Numbered from the stretch's first letter, positions 9,499 to 19,304 are shown. The stretch: 64,000 bases of DNA from Chloroflexota bacterium (GCA_004295045.1 SHND01000017.1:62001-126000), one strand, 5' to 3'. Notes: a model not told the origin generated them from the letters alone. A program made the numbers and translations.

Positions 9499-10613
9499 AT
9501 ATGCGAGTTTTGTTCGTCGAACACAAAACGATTTTTGGCGGAGGGCAGGTTGCGCTGCTCAATCTGTTGACGCAGTGGCAAAATTCCCGCATGCCGATTG
9601 AGCCGCGCGTGATTTGTTCTCCGCAAGCAAAACTCGTGCCGCGCGTGCGCGCGTTAAATATTGCGTGCGAAGCAATCGAGTTGGGTGCGATTGAGAAAAC
9701 GCGCGGCGGCGCATGGAATCTCACACAGCGCGTTGCGCCCACTGCGCGCCTGCTCCAAACCATCCAACGCACGCGCCCGTACGCGCTTGTGGCAAACGGC
9801 GCCTATTCGTTTTTGGCGAGCATGTTTGCGGCAAAGCTGGCGCGTATCCCGATCCTTTGGTGGGAGCACAACACAACTCTGCCGAATGACGCGTGGCTAA
9901 AGCGAATGATTACGGCGGCGGACCGGATTGTCGTCGTCAGCGCGGCAATTGAACAGCAGTTTGTTGAACTTGTCCCGCACGCGCGAAAAAAAATTTCCGT
10001 GATTCATAATGGCATAGATACGCAAAAATTTTTCCCGATGCGTGACGCGCGGCTTGTCAAGCGGCGCGAACTCGGCTGGGATGATGGAGTGTGTGTTGTA
10101 GGAACGGTGAGCCGCCTGTCGCCGGAAAAGGGGATTGAATATTTTGTGGACGCCGCACACGAGATTTTGCGACACAGCCCCGATGTGCGCTTTCTAATTG
10201 TTGGCGACGGTCCCTTGCGTCAAGAATTAGAACAGCGCGCGCAATCGAATGCCATTCGTTTTGTGGACGCGCAAGAAAAGGTCGCGGCCTGGTTGAATGC
10301 AATGGACGTTTTTGTCATACCTTCGCTCGCGGAAGGGTTGCCCCTCGCCGCGTTGGAAGCGATGGCGTGCGAACTGCCCGTCGTCGCGTCGGATGTGGGC
10401 GGTCTCCGCGAGGTCGTTGTGCAAAATGAAACGGGGCTGCGCGTCGCGCCGCGCGAAGCGGATCAAATCGTGCGCGCGGTATTGGAATTACTGCGCGACC
10501 GGACGCGGCGATGCGCGTTTGGCAAAGCAGGACGAGCGCGCGTGGAAAATTATTTCCGATTGGAGCAACAGGCGCGTTCCATGTTTGAGGCAATTGACTC
10601 GGCGCCGCTATGA
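9495..10613 (+). CDS. GT4 family glycosyltransferase
   Basis: 372 residues. FGGGQVALLNLL forms the glycine loop, VGTVSRLSPEKGIEYFVDAA starts the donor domain, LIVGDGPLRQELE follows, and EGLPLAALEAMACELPVV gives the E-x7-E site. These are textbook GT4 elements. Two in-frame ATGs (9495 and 9501) lie close together; the first gives the four-base overlap typical of this operon. It probably adds one residue of the repeat unit. Confidence 0.87.
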   Translation: MNMRVLFVEHKTIFGGGQVALLNLLTQWQNSRMPIEPRVICSPQAKLVPRVRALNIACEAIELGAIEKTRGGAWNLTQRVAPTARLLQTIQRTRPYALVANGAYSFLASMFAAKLARIPILWWEHNTTLPNDAWLKRMITAADRIVVVSAAIEQQFVELVPHARKKISVIHNGIDTQKFFPMRDARLVKRRELGWDDGVCVVGTVSRLSPEKGIEYFVDAAHEILRHSPDVRFLIVGDGPLRQELEQRAQSNAIRFVDAQEKVAAWLNAMDVFVIPSLAEGLPLAALEAMACELPVVASDVGGLREVVVQNETGLRVAPREADQIVRAVLELLRDRTRRCAFGKAGRARVENYFRLEQQARSMFEAIDSAPL

Positions 10614-11998
10614 AAATCTTTGTCCGAAACGTACTGATGATTTGCGCGCTGGCATTCCTGTTGTTGTGGACGCCGCTCTGGAATGGCTATCCTTTTTTAC
10701 ATGCCGATTCGGGGACATACATTTGGTCTTCGGTGATTTTTCTTGTGCCGCAAGACCGTCCGATTGGTTATAGTTTGTTTCTGCGCGCGACGCAGCTCTT
10801 CCCCTCCTTGTGGATGGTTGTGATTGTTCAGGCGCTTGGCACCGCGTATCTGTTGTGGCGCGTGGCGGAACGAATGTTAATTTCCGGGGGATTGAATAAT
10901 TCGACGCGCGCGTGGCTGGCGTTGACGATTGCGACGCTGACGATTCTTTTTACAACGATTTCGACTTTTGTCGGATTCATCCTCGCCGATATTTTGGCGA
11001 GTTGGATTTTTTTGGGTACGACACTCTGGTTTCTCTCGACACGAAACTTTGACCGTGTCCTTGCTGCGCTCGCAATTTTCACCGGCGCCTGGTCGCACAA
11101 CAGCCACGTCCTGCTCGCGCTGGGCTTGGCGTTGCCCGTCATGGCGAGCTGCTTGCTGCTCCGCCGTTCGCGTCCCGAACTATTGCGGCGCGCGTTGCTT
11201 TGGTTTGCTGTCGTGGTAATTGCCTTGACCGCGATGTTTGCCGTGAATATTTATTTGCGCGCGGGGACGCAGCTCACACGCGGAGGAGATACGATTTGGC
11301 TGAATCGGTTTGCGGGAAATGGCGTTCTGCAAGCGACGCTGGAGGCGAATTGCGCGACGCAGACGTGGAAGCTCTGTGCGTCACTGCCAGAACTGCGCGC
11401 ACACCAAGGTGAAGTGAATTGGTTTCTATTCGGGCAAAACAGTCCTGTCAATCAAGTCGGCTGGGAAAAAGAAACGCGCGAACAGAATGAAATCGTGATG
11501 CGCGCGCTGCAGTGCTGTGCCGCGAAAATTATTGCAAGCAGTGTCAGCGAGACGTGGCGGCAGTTTTGGCTGTTATCTATCCAACCCTATCTCGCGCCGT
11601 TGAGCGAAACGATGAATGCAGTCCTCGCCGTCCGCAAAAATTTCCCACACGAATTGAATTCCTTTCGCGCCGCGCGTCAGCAAGCGGGTCAATTCACACC
11701 CACGCGCCTCGTCCCGTTGGATGAAACGTGGATGCAAATTATTTTTTTGATTCTTGGAATCGGCTTGGCGCTCAATGCGGGCTTGCGGCGCGCCTGGCGT
11801 GAATGTTTATTTCTGGGCGGTGTATTGTATTTCCTCATCCTCAACGCGGCGATCATGGCAACCTTCAGCGGCGCCTTTACGCGCTATCAGGGACGCGTCT
11901 ATTGGCTCTTGATCTATGCCGTGCTGGTCGTCCTGACATGCCAAATCGTTAATCGGCGCGGTCTATTTTCGCATTTGCATTATGCGCATCGCCGTTAA
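10610..11998 (+). CDS. polytopic membrane protein of unknown function in the polysaccharide cluster
   Basis: 462 residues with about ten hydrophobic segments. A loop near the N-terminus reads FLHADSGTYIWSS, an acidic motif following helix 1 that resembles the first periplasmic loop of GT-C-type enzymes. A large soluble loop in the middle contains cysteines (EANCATQTWKLCAS, LQCCAAK). I do not recognise a named family; a GT-C glycosyltransferase or an acyl/modifying enzyme is possible. It starts with a four-base overlap and ends 17 bases inside the next gene, so it belongs to the same operon. Confidence 0.6.
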   Translation: MKIFVRNVLMICALAFLLLWTPLWNGYPFLHADSGTYIWSSVIFLVPQDRPIGYSLFLRATQLFPSLWMVVIVQALGTAYLLWRVAERMLISGGLNNSTRAWLALTIATLTILFTTISTFVGFILADILASWIFLGTTLWFLSTRNFDRVLAALAIFTGAWSHNSHVLLALGLALPVMASCLLLRRSRPELLRRALLWFAVVVIALTAMFAVNIYLRAGTQLTRGGDTIWLNRFAGNGVLQATLEANCATQTWKLCASLPELRAHQGEVNWFLFGQNSPVNQVGWEKETREQNEIVMRALQCCAAKIIASSVSETWRQFWLLSIQPYLAPLSETMNAVLAVRKNFPHELNSFRAARQQAGQFTPTRLVPLDETWMQIIFLILGIGLALNAGLRRAWRECLFLGGVLYFLILNAAIMATFSGAFTRYQGRVYWLLIYAVLVVLTCQIVNRRGLFSHLHYAHRR

Positions 11999-13115
11999 TC
12001 TGCTTCCCTTTCGCGCGCAGCTTGCCGGCGCGGGACGCTATGCGCAAAATATTTTGCGCGAGCTCGTCGCGCTCGATGCCAATAACGCATACACTTTTTT
12101 CGTCGCCGCGCGCGCGGCAGCGCATTTTGCATTCGACGCGCCGAATGTTCAACACAAAATCGTGAATCTGCCGAACCTGCTTCCGGCGCGTCTCGCGTAC
12201 GAGCAATGGGTGCTGCCGCTGCATCAACAATTCGATATTTTGTTTACGCCTTCTGTCGCAATCCCGCTGGCGTGGCGCGGCAAAAAGGTGACGGTGATTC
12301 ATGATATGATGGCGGAACAGCGCGCGCTCGAAAAATATCCGCCGCTGCGGAATGCATACGTGCGCTGGATGTCGCGTTATGCCGCGCGCCATTCGGACGT
12401 CATCCTCACCGTTTCGGAAAATTCACGCCGCGACATTTCCGCCTATGCGCGCGTGCCGTTGGAAAAAATTTTGCTCGCGCCGAACGCCGCCGCTCCAAAT
12501 TTCACGCCCCTCCAAGATGAAACCGCGCGCGCGCGCGTCCGCGACGCGTATCACCTGCCCGAACACTTTATTTTGTATCTTGGCACGCTCGAGCCGGGGA
12601 AAAATTTACCATTTCTCGTCCGCGCCTATGCAAGAATGAAACACGCGCATCCCGAATTGGAACAGCATCTCGTCCTCGCGGGCGCGCCCGGGTGGGGCGT
12701 ATCCGCAATCGAAAACGAAATCGCGCGGTGCGACGCGTCAGGGTTTCACATCATTGGTTTTGTCGAGGAGGATGATCTCGCTGCGTTGTATTCGCTGGCT
12801 GACCTGTTCGTGTATCCGTCGCTGTATGAGGGATTCGGTGTTCCACCTTTGGAGGCGATGGCGTGTGGGACGCCGGTGATTGTTTCCAATGTTTCAGCAT
12901 TGCCCGAAGTTCTGGGCGCGGCGTGGACGGGACAAATGGCAGGATTGATGGCGTCGCCGCGCGATCAAGACGCGTGGGCGGCTGCGATGGCGCGGGTGTT
13001 GAGCGATCGCGCGCTGCGTGACAAATTGCAAAGGTTGGGACTCGAACGCGCGCGCGAATTTTCATGGCAAGCCAGCGCGCAAGTTGTTTTGGATGCGTTC
13101 AACGCGCTGCTGTAA
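11982..13115 (+). CDS. GT4 family glycosyltransferase (mannosyltransferase-like)
   Basis: 377 residues. The N-terminus [22 protein letters not shown] is the glycine loop of the WbaZ/MtfB-like GT4 subgroup. Landmarks further on are [33 protein letters not shown] (start of donor domain), and [22 protein letters not shown] with the E-x7-E pair. This subgroup often transfers mannose or rhamnose, but specificity cannot be read here. The stop overlaps the next start by one base (TAATG). Confidence 0.87.
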   Translation: MRIAVNLLPFRAQLAGAGRYAQNILRELVALDANNAYTFFVAARAAAHFAFDAPNVQHKIVNLPNLLPARLAYEQWVLPLHQQFDILFTPSVAIPLAWRGKKVTVIHDMMAEQRALEKYPPLRNAYVRWMSRYAARHSDVILTVSENSRRDISAYARVPLEKILLAPNAAAPNFTPLQDETARARVRDAYHLPEHFILYLGTLEPGKNLPFLVRAYARMKHAHPELEQHLVLAGAPGWGVSAIENEIARCDASGFHIIGFVEEDDLAALYSLADLFVYPSLYEGFGVPPLEAMACGTPVIVSNVSALPEVLGAAWTGQMAGLMASPRDQDAWAAAMARVLSDRALRDKLQRLGLERAREFSWQASAQVVLDAFNALL

Positions 13116-13906
13116 TGTGCGATTTATCCATTGTCATTTTGGTCTGGCAAGATCGCGCCTTTTTGCGCGCGTGTTTGGATTCGCTTGCAGCAGCGCGGCA
13201 AGATTTGCGCGTCGAGATCGTTTTGGTCGAAAACGGGATTACATTGCAAAAAGCGGAATATGCGCTGTATGATTCCGTTTCGATTCGGATTCTGCACAAC
13301 GAAAGAAATCGCGGCGTTGCCGCCGCGCGCAATCAAGGTTTGAAGGTGGCGCAAGGGCGCTATGTGATGCTGTTGGATGCCGACACACAGGTTACACAAG
13401 GCGCACTCACGGCGCTTGTGCAATTCATGGACGCAAATCAAAAGGTGGGCTTGGCGGCGCCGCGTTTGCAAGATATGCAGGGCAATCTGCAATTTACTTG
13501 CCGCAAATTGCCGACGGTGTGGAGCAAAATGCTGCGGCGTATCCCGACGCGTTGGGCGCAAGACGCGCTCGCGGATGAATTGCTGACAGGGTACGATCAT
13601 CGTACGCCGCGCGCGGTGGACTATGTCATCGGCGCGTGCCAAATCATTCGCCGCGAAGCGATGCAGCAAGTAGGTCTGCTGGACGAACAATTTTTTTACG
13701 GACCCGAAGATGTGGATTATTGTATTCGCATGTGGCGCGGCGGCTGGCGCGTAATGTATGTGCCGGACGCGGTGGTCATTCACAACGAACAGCGTTTGAC
13801 GCGGCGGCGAGCGTTTTCAAAATTGTCGGTGATTCACGCCGAAAATCTCGCGCGTTATTTCTTGAAATATCGTTACGTCTTCAAACGCCCTGCGCTGACG
13901 CCGTGA
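13115..13906 (+). CDS. GT2 family glycosyltransferase
   Basis: 263 residues from the ATG in TAATG; a longer reading from 13064 lies in the previous gene and lacks family features. Family 2 landmarks are the LSIVILVWQD strand, VLVEN, NRGVAAARNQG, the metal/nucleotide site MLLDADTQV, and FFYGPEDVDYCIRMWRGGW, close to the acceptor region of rhamnosyltransferase-like enzymes and to that of the GT2 at 4746. It acts on the cytoplasmic side in repeat-unit assembly. Confidence 0.86.
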   Translation: MCDLSIVILVWQDRAFLRACLDSLAAARQDLRVEIVLVENGITLQKAEYALYDSVSIRILHNERNRGVAAARNQGLKVAQGRYVMLLDADTQVTQGALTALVQFMDANQKVGLAAPRLQDMQGNLQFTCRKLPTVWSKMLRRIPTRWAQDALADELLTGYDHRTPRAVDYVIGACQIIRREAMQQVGLLDEQFFYGPEDVDYCIRMWRGGWRVMYVPDAVVIHNEQRLTRRRAFSKLSVIHAENLARYFLKYRYVFKRPALTP

Positions 13907-13935
13907 TTGCCCGCGTCCATGCTTCGGAGACAGAC

Positions 13936-14568
13936 ATGTCTGTTTTGCAGCGCATTGCCTATTATCAAAATCGGCGCGACGAAGCGCCGAATCAACAACT
14001 CGCGCGCGAACTCGCCGCCGCGCGCGATAAAAATGGTGTGCGCGAAATCGCCAAAAATTTGTGGAATGAAAACGCGCACGTTTCAAATGATTGCTTGAAA
14101 GTTTTGTACGAAATTGGATATCTTGAGCCGGCGCTCATCGCGCCGTATGTGAATGATTTTCTGAAACTTTTGACGCAGAAGAACAATCGGCTTGTGTGGG
14201 GCAGTATGATTGCGCTCTCGACAATTGCAGCTTTACAAGCAACTGCGATTTTCAAGCGCGTCGACGAAATCACGAGCGTTATCGAACGCGGCTCTGTGAT
14301 TACGCGCGATAATGGAATCAAGACACTCGCGATTGTCGCCGCGCAAAGCGAAACGTATCGCAAGAAAATTTTTCCGTACTTGGTCAAACAGTTGGAAACG
14401 TGCCGCCCGAAGGAAATTCCGCAGTACGCCGAACACATTGTCGTCGCCGTAAATACAAAAAATCGGAATGAATTTGTGCGTGTGTTGGAGCGGCGTTTGT
14501 CTGAGATGCCGCCGTCGCGGGCGGCGCGCATTCGCCGCGTCATCAAAAAAACGAATACTTGGAACTGA
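13936..14568 (+). CDS. HEAT-like helical repeat protein, conserved hypothetical
   Basis: 210 residues starting MSVLQRIAYYQNRRDE. It is built of amphipathic helix pairs, for example CLKVLYEIGYLEPALIAPYV and DNGIKTLAIVAAQSE, and has no membrane segment. I recognise it as a conserved HEAT-like family of unassigned function seen in varied bacteria. It has no obvious enzymatic motif and may be a scaffold or regulatory partner. It sits 29 bases after a GT2 gene and one base before the initiating sugar transferase, on the same strand, so it is probably co-transcribed. The longer reading from 13636 is antisense-like noise over the GT2 gene. Confidence 0.7.
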   Translation: MSVLQRIAYYQNRRDEAPNQQLARELAAARDKNGVREIAKNLWNENAHVSNDCLKVLYEIGYLEPALIAPYVNDFLKLLTQKNNRLVWGSMIALSTIAALQATAIFKRVDEITSVIERGSVITRDNGIKTLAIVAAQSETYRKKIFPYLVKQLETCRPKEIPQYAEHIVVAVNTKNRNEFVRVLERRLSEMPPSRAARIRRVIKKTNTWN

Positions 14569-14569
14569 C

Positions 14570-15973
14570 ATGCAAGCGCCGAAACCACTGACGGAATCGC
14601 ACAGCAACGTACACAACTCACGCGCGGCACATTGGTCGCTGCAGCGTTCGCAAGTGCGTTGGCTTTTGATTCTTGGCGATTTGCTCTTGGTAAATGTAGC
14701 GGCGGTTGGCGCACTGTGGCTGGGCATTCAGCGTTCGACGTGGTGGCTTGCCGTCGGCGCGTGGGATAGTTTTACAGCGTGGTTTTTGTTCCTCTCGATC
14801 ATCTGGTTTGTTTGCGCCCAAGTGTTTGACATGTACGACCTGCGCGTGGCGGGGGCGCCGCGCCGCGCCGTGCGCGCAACGCTCGGCGTCGTGTTGGGAA
14901 CACTTGCCGTATATCTCGTTGCCTATTTTTTCGCTGCGCCGCAAACGCTGCCGCGTCATCTGATTATGTTTTTTGCCATTCTTGCCGCGATTCTGCTGTC
15001 GGCATGGCGCGCGTGCTTTGCGCTGGCTCTCGGGCGCGGACCGCTCGCGCGGCGTGTGATTGTTGTGGGCGGGGGGGCAAGCACGAATGATTTGGTGCGC
15101 GCGCTGCACGAGCACGCGGCGGGTTATTACAATATCAGCGCTGTGTTTGACACGGACGCGCGGGTCGCGGAAGGGATGACTCGGGCAGCGTTGGATGAAG
15201 TGATTGTCAGCGCGGAGCAAGATTTGAGCCCGGAATGGATCGCCGCGCTCGTGGCGTGGCGCGAGCAGGGAGTACAAATTGCAAACATGGCGGCGGTGTA
15301 CGAAGAATTGACGGGGCGTGTGCCGGTCGAGCATGTTGGAAAAAATTGGAGCGTGCTGCTGCCATTGGAACAAGACGCGACGCGCGGACTCAATGGCGTT
15401 GTCAAGCGCGCGTTGGATTTTGGATTGTCACTGCTCGCGCTGCTCATCGCCGCGCCGTTCTTGCCTTTCCTCGCGTTGTTGATTTGGTTCGATGCGCGTG
15501 GCGGAATTTTATTGCGCCAAACGCGCGTGGGAAAAAATGGACGCATGTTCACGTTATACAAATTTCGAACGATGATTCCCAATGCAGAACCGCCCGGGGT
15601 CGCGTTGTGGGCGGAAGAAGAAGACCCGCGTGTGACGCGCTTGGGAAAATTTTTGCGCCGTTTCAAATTGGATGAAGTGCCGCAGTTCTGGAATGTGCTG
15701 CGCGGCGAAATGTCGTTGGTCGGTCCACGTCCGGAACGTCCCGAGATTGTTGAAAATTTACAGCGCGCCATCCCTTTTTATCGTCTGCGCCATGTTGTTC
15801 GCCCCGGTCTCACGGGCTGGGCAGCGGTGCGATTTCCGTACGGACGTTCGGTCAATGACGCGCTGGCGAAACTGCAATTCGATTTGTATTACATCAAACA
15901 TCAATCGCTTTCACTTGACGCGTTGATCCTCGTCAAAACGCTTGGCGCGATTGTAACCCCGCCGCGTGCATGA
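14570..15973 (+). CDS. initiating polyprenyl-phosphate sugar-1-phosphate transferase (WbaP/WcaJ type)
   Basis: 467 residues. The N-terminal half has four to five membrane helices and a CoA-binding-like domain (VIVVGGGAS). The C-terminal catalytic domain of the bacterial sugar transferase family starts near residue 265 (VKRALDFGLSLLALL). It carries the hallmarks LLRQTRVGKNGRMFTLYKFR, RLGKFLRRFKLDEVPQFWNV, and MSLVGPRPE. Such enzymes load the first sugar phosphate on undecaprenyl phosphate. It is the likely committed step of the polysaccharide made by this cluster. It overlaps the ligase gene by four bases. Confidence 0.92.
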   Translation: MQAPKPLTESHSNVHNSRAAHWSLQRSQVRWLLILGDLLLVNVAAVGALWLGIQRSTWWLAVGAWDSFTAWFLFLSIIWFVCAQVFDMYDLRVAGAPRRAVRATLGVVLGTLAVYLVAYFFAAPQTLPRHLIMFFAILAAILLSAWRACFALALGRGPLARRVIVVGGGASTNDLVRALHEHAAGYYNISAVFDTDARVAEGMTRAALDEVIVSAEQDLSPEWIAALVAWREQGVQIANMAAVYEELTGRVPVEHVGKNWSVLLPLEQDATRGLNGVVKRALDFGLSLLALLIAAPFLPFLALLIWFDARGGILLRQTRVGKNGRMFTLYKFRTMIPNAEPPGVALWAEEEDPRVTRLGKFLRRFKLDEVPQFWNVLRGEMSLVGPRPERPEIVENLQRAIPFYRLRHVVRPGLTGWAAVRFPYGRSVNDALAKLQFDLYYIKHQSLSLDALILVKTLGAIVTPPRA

Positions 15974-17304
15974 GAGTACAAGTCCTCACGCAGTTGGTGA
16001 CGCGCGCGCCCCTTTTCCAAATGGACCAGAATATGAGCGCCCCATGGTACGTCCCCGCGTTATTGGGTCTCGGCGCGTTCGTCATCACCTTCTTGCGCAG
16101 CGAAACCGCGCTTGCATTGATCATTTTCGCAACGGCGCTCGACCGCTATCGTTTTGATTTCGCGGGCGCGGGTTTGCGAATCGAACATTTTGTAGTGATC
16201 GGCGTCGCGCTCGCGTGGGGCATCAAAACGCGCCCCACTTTTCAGCAATTGCATTTTTCGCGCGCCGATTTGTTGCTCGCGGCATACCTCGGGCTCGCGC
16301 TCGGCTCTTCGCTTTTCTTTGCGCCGCTGTTGGGCGAGAGTTTAAAATTTTTTGGACTCATGGTGTTCGGAGTTGTCTTGTATTGGCTCGTGCGCGCAAT
16401 CGCCGGCACGCCGCGCGAATTTCGGCGCGGTGTGTGGACGATGGTGGTTGTCGGGATTGGCGCGTCGTTGTTTGGCATCGCGGCGTGGTTGGTATATCCG
16501 TTGGGGCTGAATCTTGGCGTGCAAATTTACTCGTTGGAAAATTTTGTCACATATTCGCCTTACGGCACGCTGTTCGATTCCAATACGCTCGGAATGTACG
16601 CGATGGCGGCGACATTGCTGCAAGTGACGCTGCTGCTTGATGCACAGTTTGCCAGATGGCGCGTGTGGCTCGGCATAGGCATCGTTATTTCGCTGCTCGC
16701 CGTCGCGTTGAGTTTGACGCGTACGGCGTGGATTGGCTTGATTGTTGGCTTGTGCCTCGTGTTGTTGTTCAGCCCGCGCCGTCGTTGGGCGCTTGCGATT
16801 GTGGGCGCGGCGGTTGTTCTCATCATCGCTGCGCTGGTCGTCAACAGCGCGTTGGCAGGAGGACAAAGCGCCCTCGCGGAATTTTCCGTCGCCCGCGTCC
16901 TCACCAGCCGCTCGATTTTTTTTCGTCTTGATGCGTACGCGCGCGCGTGGAATGATTTTCTAACTCATCCGCTGATAGGCAACGGCGTCAATGTCTTTGC
17001 GCAAAAATACACTTCGCCTGCCGGCGCGCGCGATTGGATCAGTAATTTCTTTTTGATGACCTTGCACGACACGGGAATTATCGGACTCGCCCTTGTACTT
17101 GGGTGGCTCGGCTGGCTCGCGTATGAAACCGGACGCGCCTTGAAAAGTGCGCGCGGCGCGGCGCGCACGATGCTGCTCGCGCTGTCCATTGCGTATGTGG
17201 CGTTGTTCGTATCGTATCAGGCGGTCACCGTCTTTTGGTTGGGATTCAACTGGGTCTATTTGGGGCTGATCGGCGCGGGGACTCGGCTCCAAGAAGAGGG
17301 GTGA
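15970..17304 (+). CDS. O-antigen ligase/polymerase family membrane protein
   Basis: 444 residues with about twelve hydrophobic segments and a larger outside loop in the last third. That loop contains the region before LIGNGVNVFAQKY, reminiscent of the HxxxN..L/LGxGxx motif of the Wzy_C/O-antigen ligase family (PF04932). SLTRTAWIGLIVG in the mid-protein helix is another usual feature. It would polymerise repeat units or attach the finished chain after flipping by the MurJ-like protein. It is the last gene of the operon. No strong terminator is visible between it and the next promoter. Confidence 0.82.
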   Translation: MRVQVLTQLVTRAPLFQMDQNMSAPWYVPALLGLGAFVITFLRSETALALIIFATALDRYRFDFAGAGLRIEHFVVIGVALAWGIKTRPTFQQLHFSRADLLLAAYLGLALGSSLFFAPLLGESLKFFGLMVFGVVLYWLVRAIAGTPREFRRGVWTMVVVGIGASLFGIAAWLVYPLGLNLGVQIYSLENFVTYSPYGTLFDSNTLGMYAMAATLLQVTLLLDAQFARWRVWLGIGIVISLLAVALSLTRTAWIGLIVGLCLVLLFSPRRRWALAIVGAAVVLIIAALVVNSALAGGQSALAEFSVARVLTSRSIFFRLDAYARAWNDFLTHPLIGNGVNVFAQKYTSPAGARDWISNFFLMTLHDTGIIGLALVLGWLGWLAYETGRALKSARGAARTMLLALSIAYVALFVSYQAVTVFWLGFNWVYLGLIGAGTRLQEEG

Positions 17305-17353
17305 AGCAGAATTGCGACAACCGATACAGATTTGGCAAAAATGCGCAAGATGC

Positions 17354-17382
17354 TTGACCTAGACCAAAAATTCAAGTAAAGT
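17354..17382 (+). promoter_or_regulatory. predicted sigma-70 promoter of the RRM gene with long leader
   Basis: TTGACC (17354-17359) and TAAAGT (17377-17382) are separated by 17 bases. Transcription would start near 17389 and leave a leader of about 180 bases before the GTG at 17570. Long structured leaders are usual for cold-inducible RNA-binding protein mRNAs; whether this one is temperature-responsive is an inference. Confidence 0.4.
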
Positions 17383-17569
17383 GAGCGCGTCAAGTTCAGT
17401 TGATGCGGAAATGCACGATGCATCAGGCGTCGGTTTCCGTGTCCTGCGCCAATATAGTCTACGGCGCCTCGGGGATGCAATAACACGCAAGCCCAATTGC
17501 GCATTGCGTGCGTTGTTGCGCCAGCGCTCCAGTTTTCGCGCGGCAGGTTCCGTTAGGAGGATTCAGTAC

Positions 17570-17959
17570 GTGGCAGATAAAAAATTGTACGTCGGCAATT
17601 TGTCGTATAGTATGACGGAACAAGACCTGCGCGACCTGTTTAGTCAGGCGGGGGAAATTCAAGACGTCATGCTGATTGTGGACCGCGATACGCGCCGCTC
17701 CAAAGGATTCGGCTTTGTCGAATTCGTTACCGAAGCGGATGCGCGCAAAGCGATTGAAATGTTCCACGATCAAGAAATGCAGGGAAGACGCCTTACAGTC
17801 AACATTGCGCGACCGCGCGAAGAGCGCAGCGGTGGTGGCGGCGGCGGTGGCTATCGCGGTGGTGGTGGCGGTGGCTACGGCGGTGGCCGCGGCGGTGGCC
17901 GCGGCGGTCGCGGCGGTCGCGGCGGCAGCCGCGGAGATCGCGGCGGCAGCCGCTATTGA
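17570..17959 (+). CDS. glycine-rich RRM RNA-binding protein
   Basis: 129 residues from a GTG that follows TAGGAGG by nine bases. One RRM domain (residues about 4-80) has RNP2 (KLYVGNLS) and RNP1 (KGFGFVEF). A low-complexity tail of Gly/Arg/Tyr/Ser repeats (GGGYRGGG, RGGRGGRGG) follows, like the RGG boxes of cyanobacterial Rbp and plant GRP proteins. It probably binds RNA as a chaperone in cold or stress. An in-frame upstream reading to 17381 crosses the leader and lacks domain features. A strong hairpin terminator follows at once. Confidence 0.93.
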   Translation: MADKKLYVGNLSYSMTEQDLRDLFSQAGEIQDVMLIVDRDTRRSKGFGFVEFVTEADARKAIEMFHDQEMQGRRLTVNIARPREERSGGGGGGGYRGGGGGGYGGGRGGGRGGRGGRGGSRGDRGGSRY

Positions 17960-17976
17960 TGGCGTTAAAGAAAAAA

Positions 17977-18010
17977 ACCTTCAAGGGTAACTCCTTGAAG
18001 GTTTTTTTTG
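17977..18010. terminator. bidirectional intrinsic terminator between RRM gene and purA
   Basis: AACCTTCAAGG and CCTTGAAGGTT form an 11-bp stem with a short loop. The stem is followed by eight T on the plus strand and preceded by seven A, so it can end both the RRM transcript and the converging purA transcript. Confidence 0.9.
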
Positions 18011-18011
18011 T

Positions 18012-19274
18012 CTATCTTTTTATCACCGCTTTACGTTCGGGACCTGTTCCAACAAAGCGCACAGGCACGCTCACGCTTTTTTCAATCGCCTCGATGTATT
18101 TCTGCGCGTTCTTTGGCAATTCTGAAAATTTGCGAACGCCGCGCACATCTTCTTTCCAGCCGCGCAAAGAACAATAGACGGGTTCAACGCGCGCCATGCG
18201 CGTGCTTTCCAACGTCGAAAATTCAACGGGCTTGCCGTCGAGTTTGTAACCGACGCAAATTTTCAATTCGTCAATGCCGCTCAACGTATCCAGTTTCGTC
18301 ACAAACAGCGCGTCCATGCCATTGAGTTGCGCGGTGAATTTCACAGGCACGAGGTCGAGCCAACCCGCGCGGCGTTTGCGCCCCGTCGTCGCGGCGGTTT
18401 CGCCCAACTGTTCGCGCGCGGGATGGTCGTCAGGCAATTCGGTGGGCATTGGTCCCGCGCCGACACGCGTACTGTACGTTTTGGTCACGCCGATGATGCG
18501 CGAAATTTTGCGCGGGGGAATGCCAAGTCCTGTCGTCGCGGCGGAAGCGAGTGTGGTTGATGCGGTCACGAACGGATACACGCCCCAATCGGTGTCGAGG
18601 AGCGAACCCATTGCTTGTTCGAGCAAAAATTTTTTGTTCCATTCCAACCCTTTGTGGACCATCGGCGCGAGTTCGGTGATGTACGGTTTCAGTTGTTCAA
18701 AATAATTCCAGTACGTTTCGCGCACGTCCTCGTAATCTAAAACACCACCACCCAAAGCGGCAATGATTTTATTTTTCAAACCGAGCTGCACCTGCAAGCG
18801 TTCGTCAAACGTACCGCCGATAAAATCCGCCCAGCGCAAACCGTTGTATGAAATTTTGTCGGCGAACGCGGGACCAATGCCGCGCCGCGTCGTGCCGGTC
18901 GCGCCCGCGCCTTTTGCTTCTTCGTACAAACCATCCAGCATTTTGTGATACGGCATGATGAGATGCGCTCGCTGGGCAATGAACAAGCGTTTTTCAAAAT
19001 TTATGCCCGCGCGGCGAATCTCATTCATTTCGTCCAACAGCACTTGCGGATCAAGCACCATCCCGTTGCCCATCAAACATTTGGTGTGCGGATAAAAAAT
19101 CCCCGATGGGACGAGATGAATTTTGAATGTGCCGTGTTCATTGATGACGGTGTGTCCCGCGTTGTTGCCGCCGTTGTAGCGCGCGACAAAATCGGCGTTA
19201 CGCGCGAAATAATCTATCGCTTTGCCTTTTCCTTCGTCGCCCCATTGCGAACCGACGATGACTGTGACTGACAT
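18012..19274 (-). CDS. purA: adenylosuccinate synthetase
   Basis: 420 residues. It converts IMP, aspartate and GTP to adenylosuccinate in AMP synthesis. The N-terminus VIVGSQWGDEGKGK carries the P-loop-like GDEGKGK. YNGGNNAGHTV, GTTRRGIGPAFADK, and VGAGPMPTEL are the usual IMP/GTP and catalytic segments. The ATG at 19274 has a GGAG ribosome site. A longer reading to 19361 would translate the upstream 8-bp tandem repeat and is rejected. It lies 83 bases after purB on the same strand, so the two steps around adenylosuccinate are encoded together. Confidence 0.97.
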   Translation of the reverse strand: MSVTVIVGSQWGDEGKGKAIDYFARNADFVARYNGGNNAGHTVINEHGTFKIHLVPSGIFYPHTKCLMGNGMVLDPQVLLDEMNEIRRAGINFEKRLFIAQRAHLIMPYHKMLDGLYEEAKGAGATGTTRRGIGPAFADKISYNGLRWADFIGGTFDERLQVQLGLKNKIIAALGGGVLDYEDVRETYWNYFEQLKPYITELAPMVHKGLEWNKKFLLEQAMGSLLDTDWGVYPFVTASTTLASAATTGLGIPPRKISRIIGVTKTYSTRVGAGPMPTELPDDHPAREQLGETAATTGRKRRAGWLDLVPVKFTAQLNGMDALFVTKLDTLSGIDELKICVGYKLDGKPVEFSTLESTRMARVEPVYCSLRGWKEDVRGVRKFSELPKNAQKYIEAIEKSVSVPVRFVGTGPERKAVIKR

Positions 19275-19304
19275 GGATGCTCCTGTGAGAGATGAGAGAT
19301 TAGA

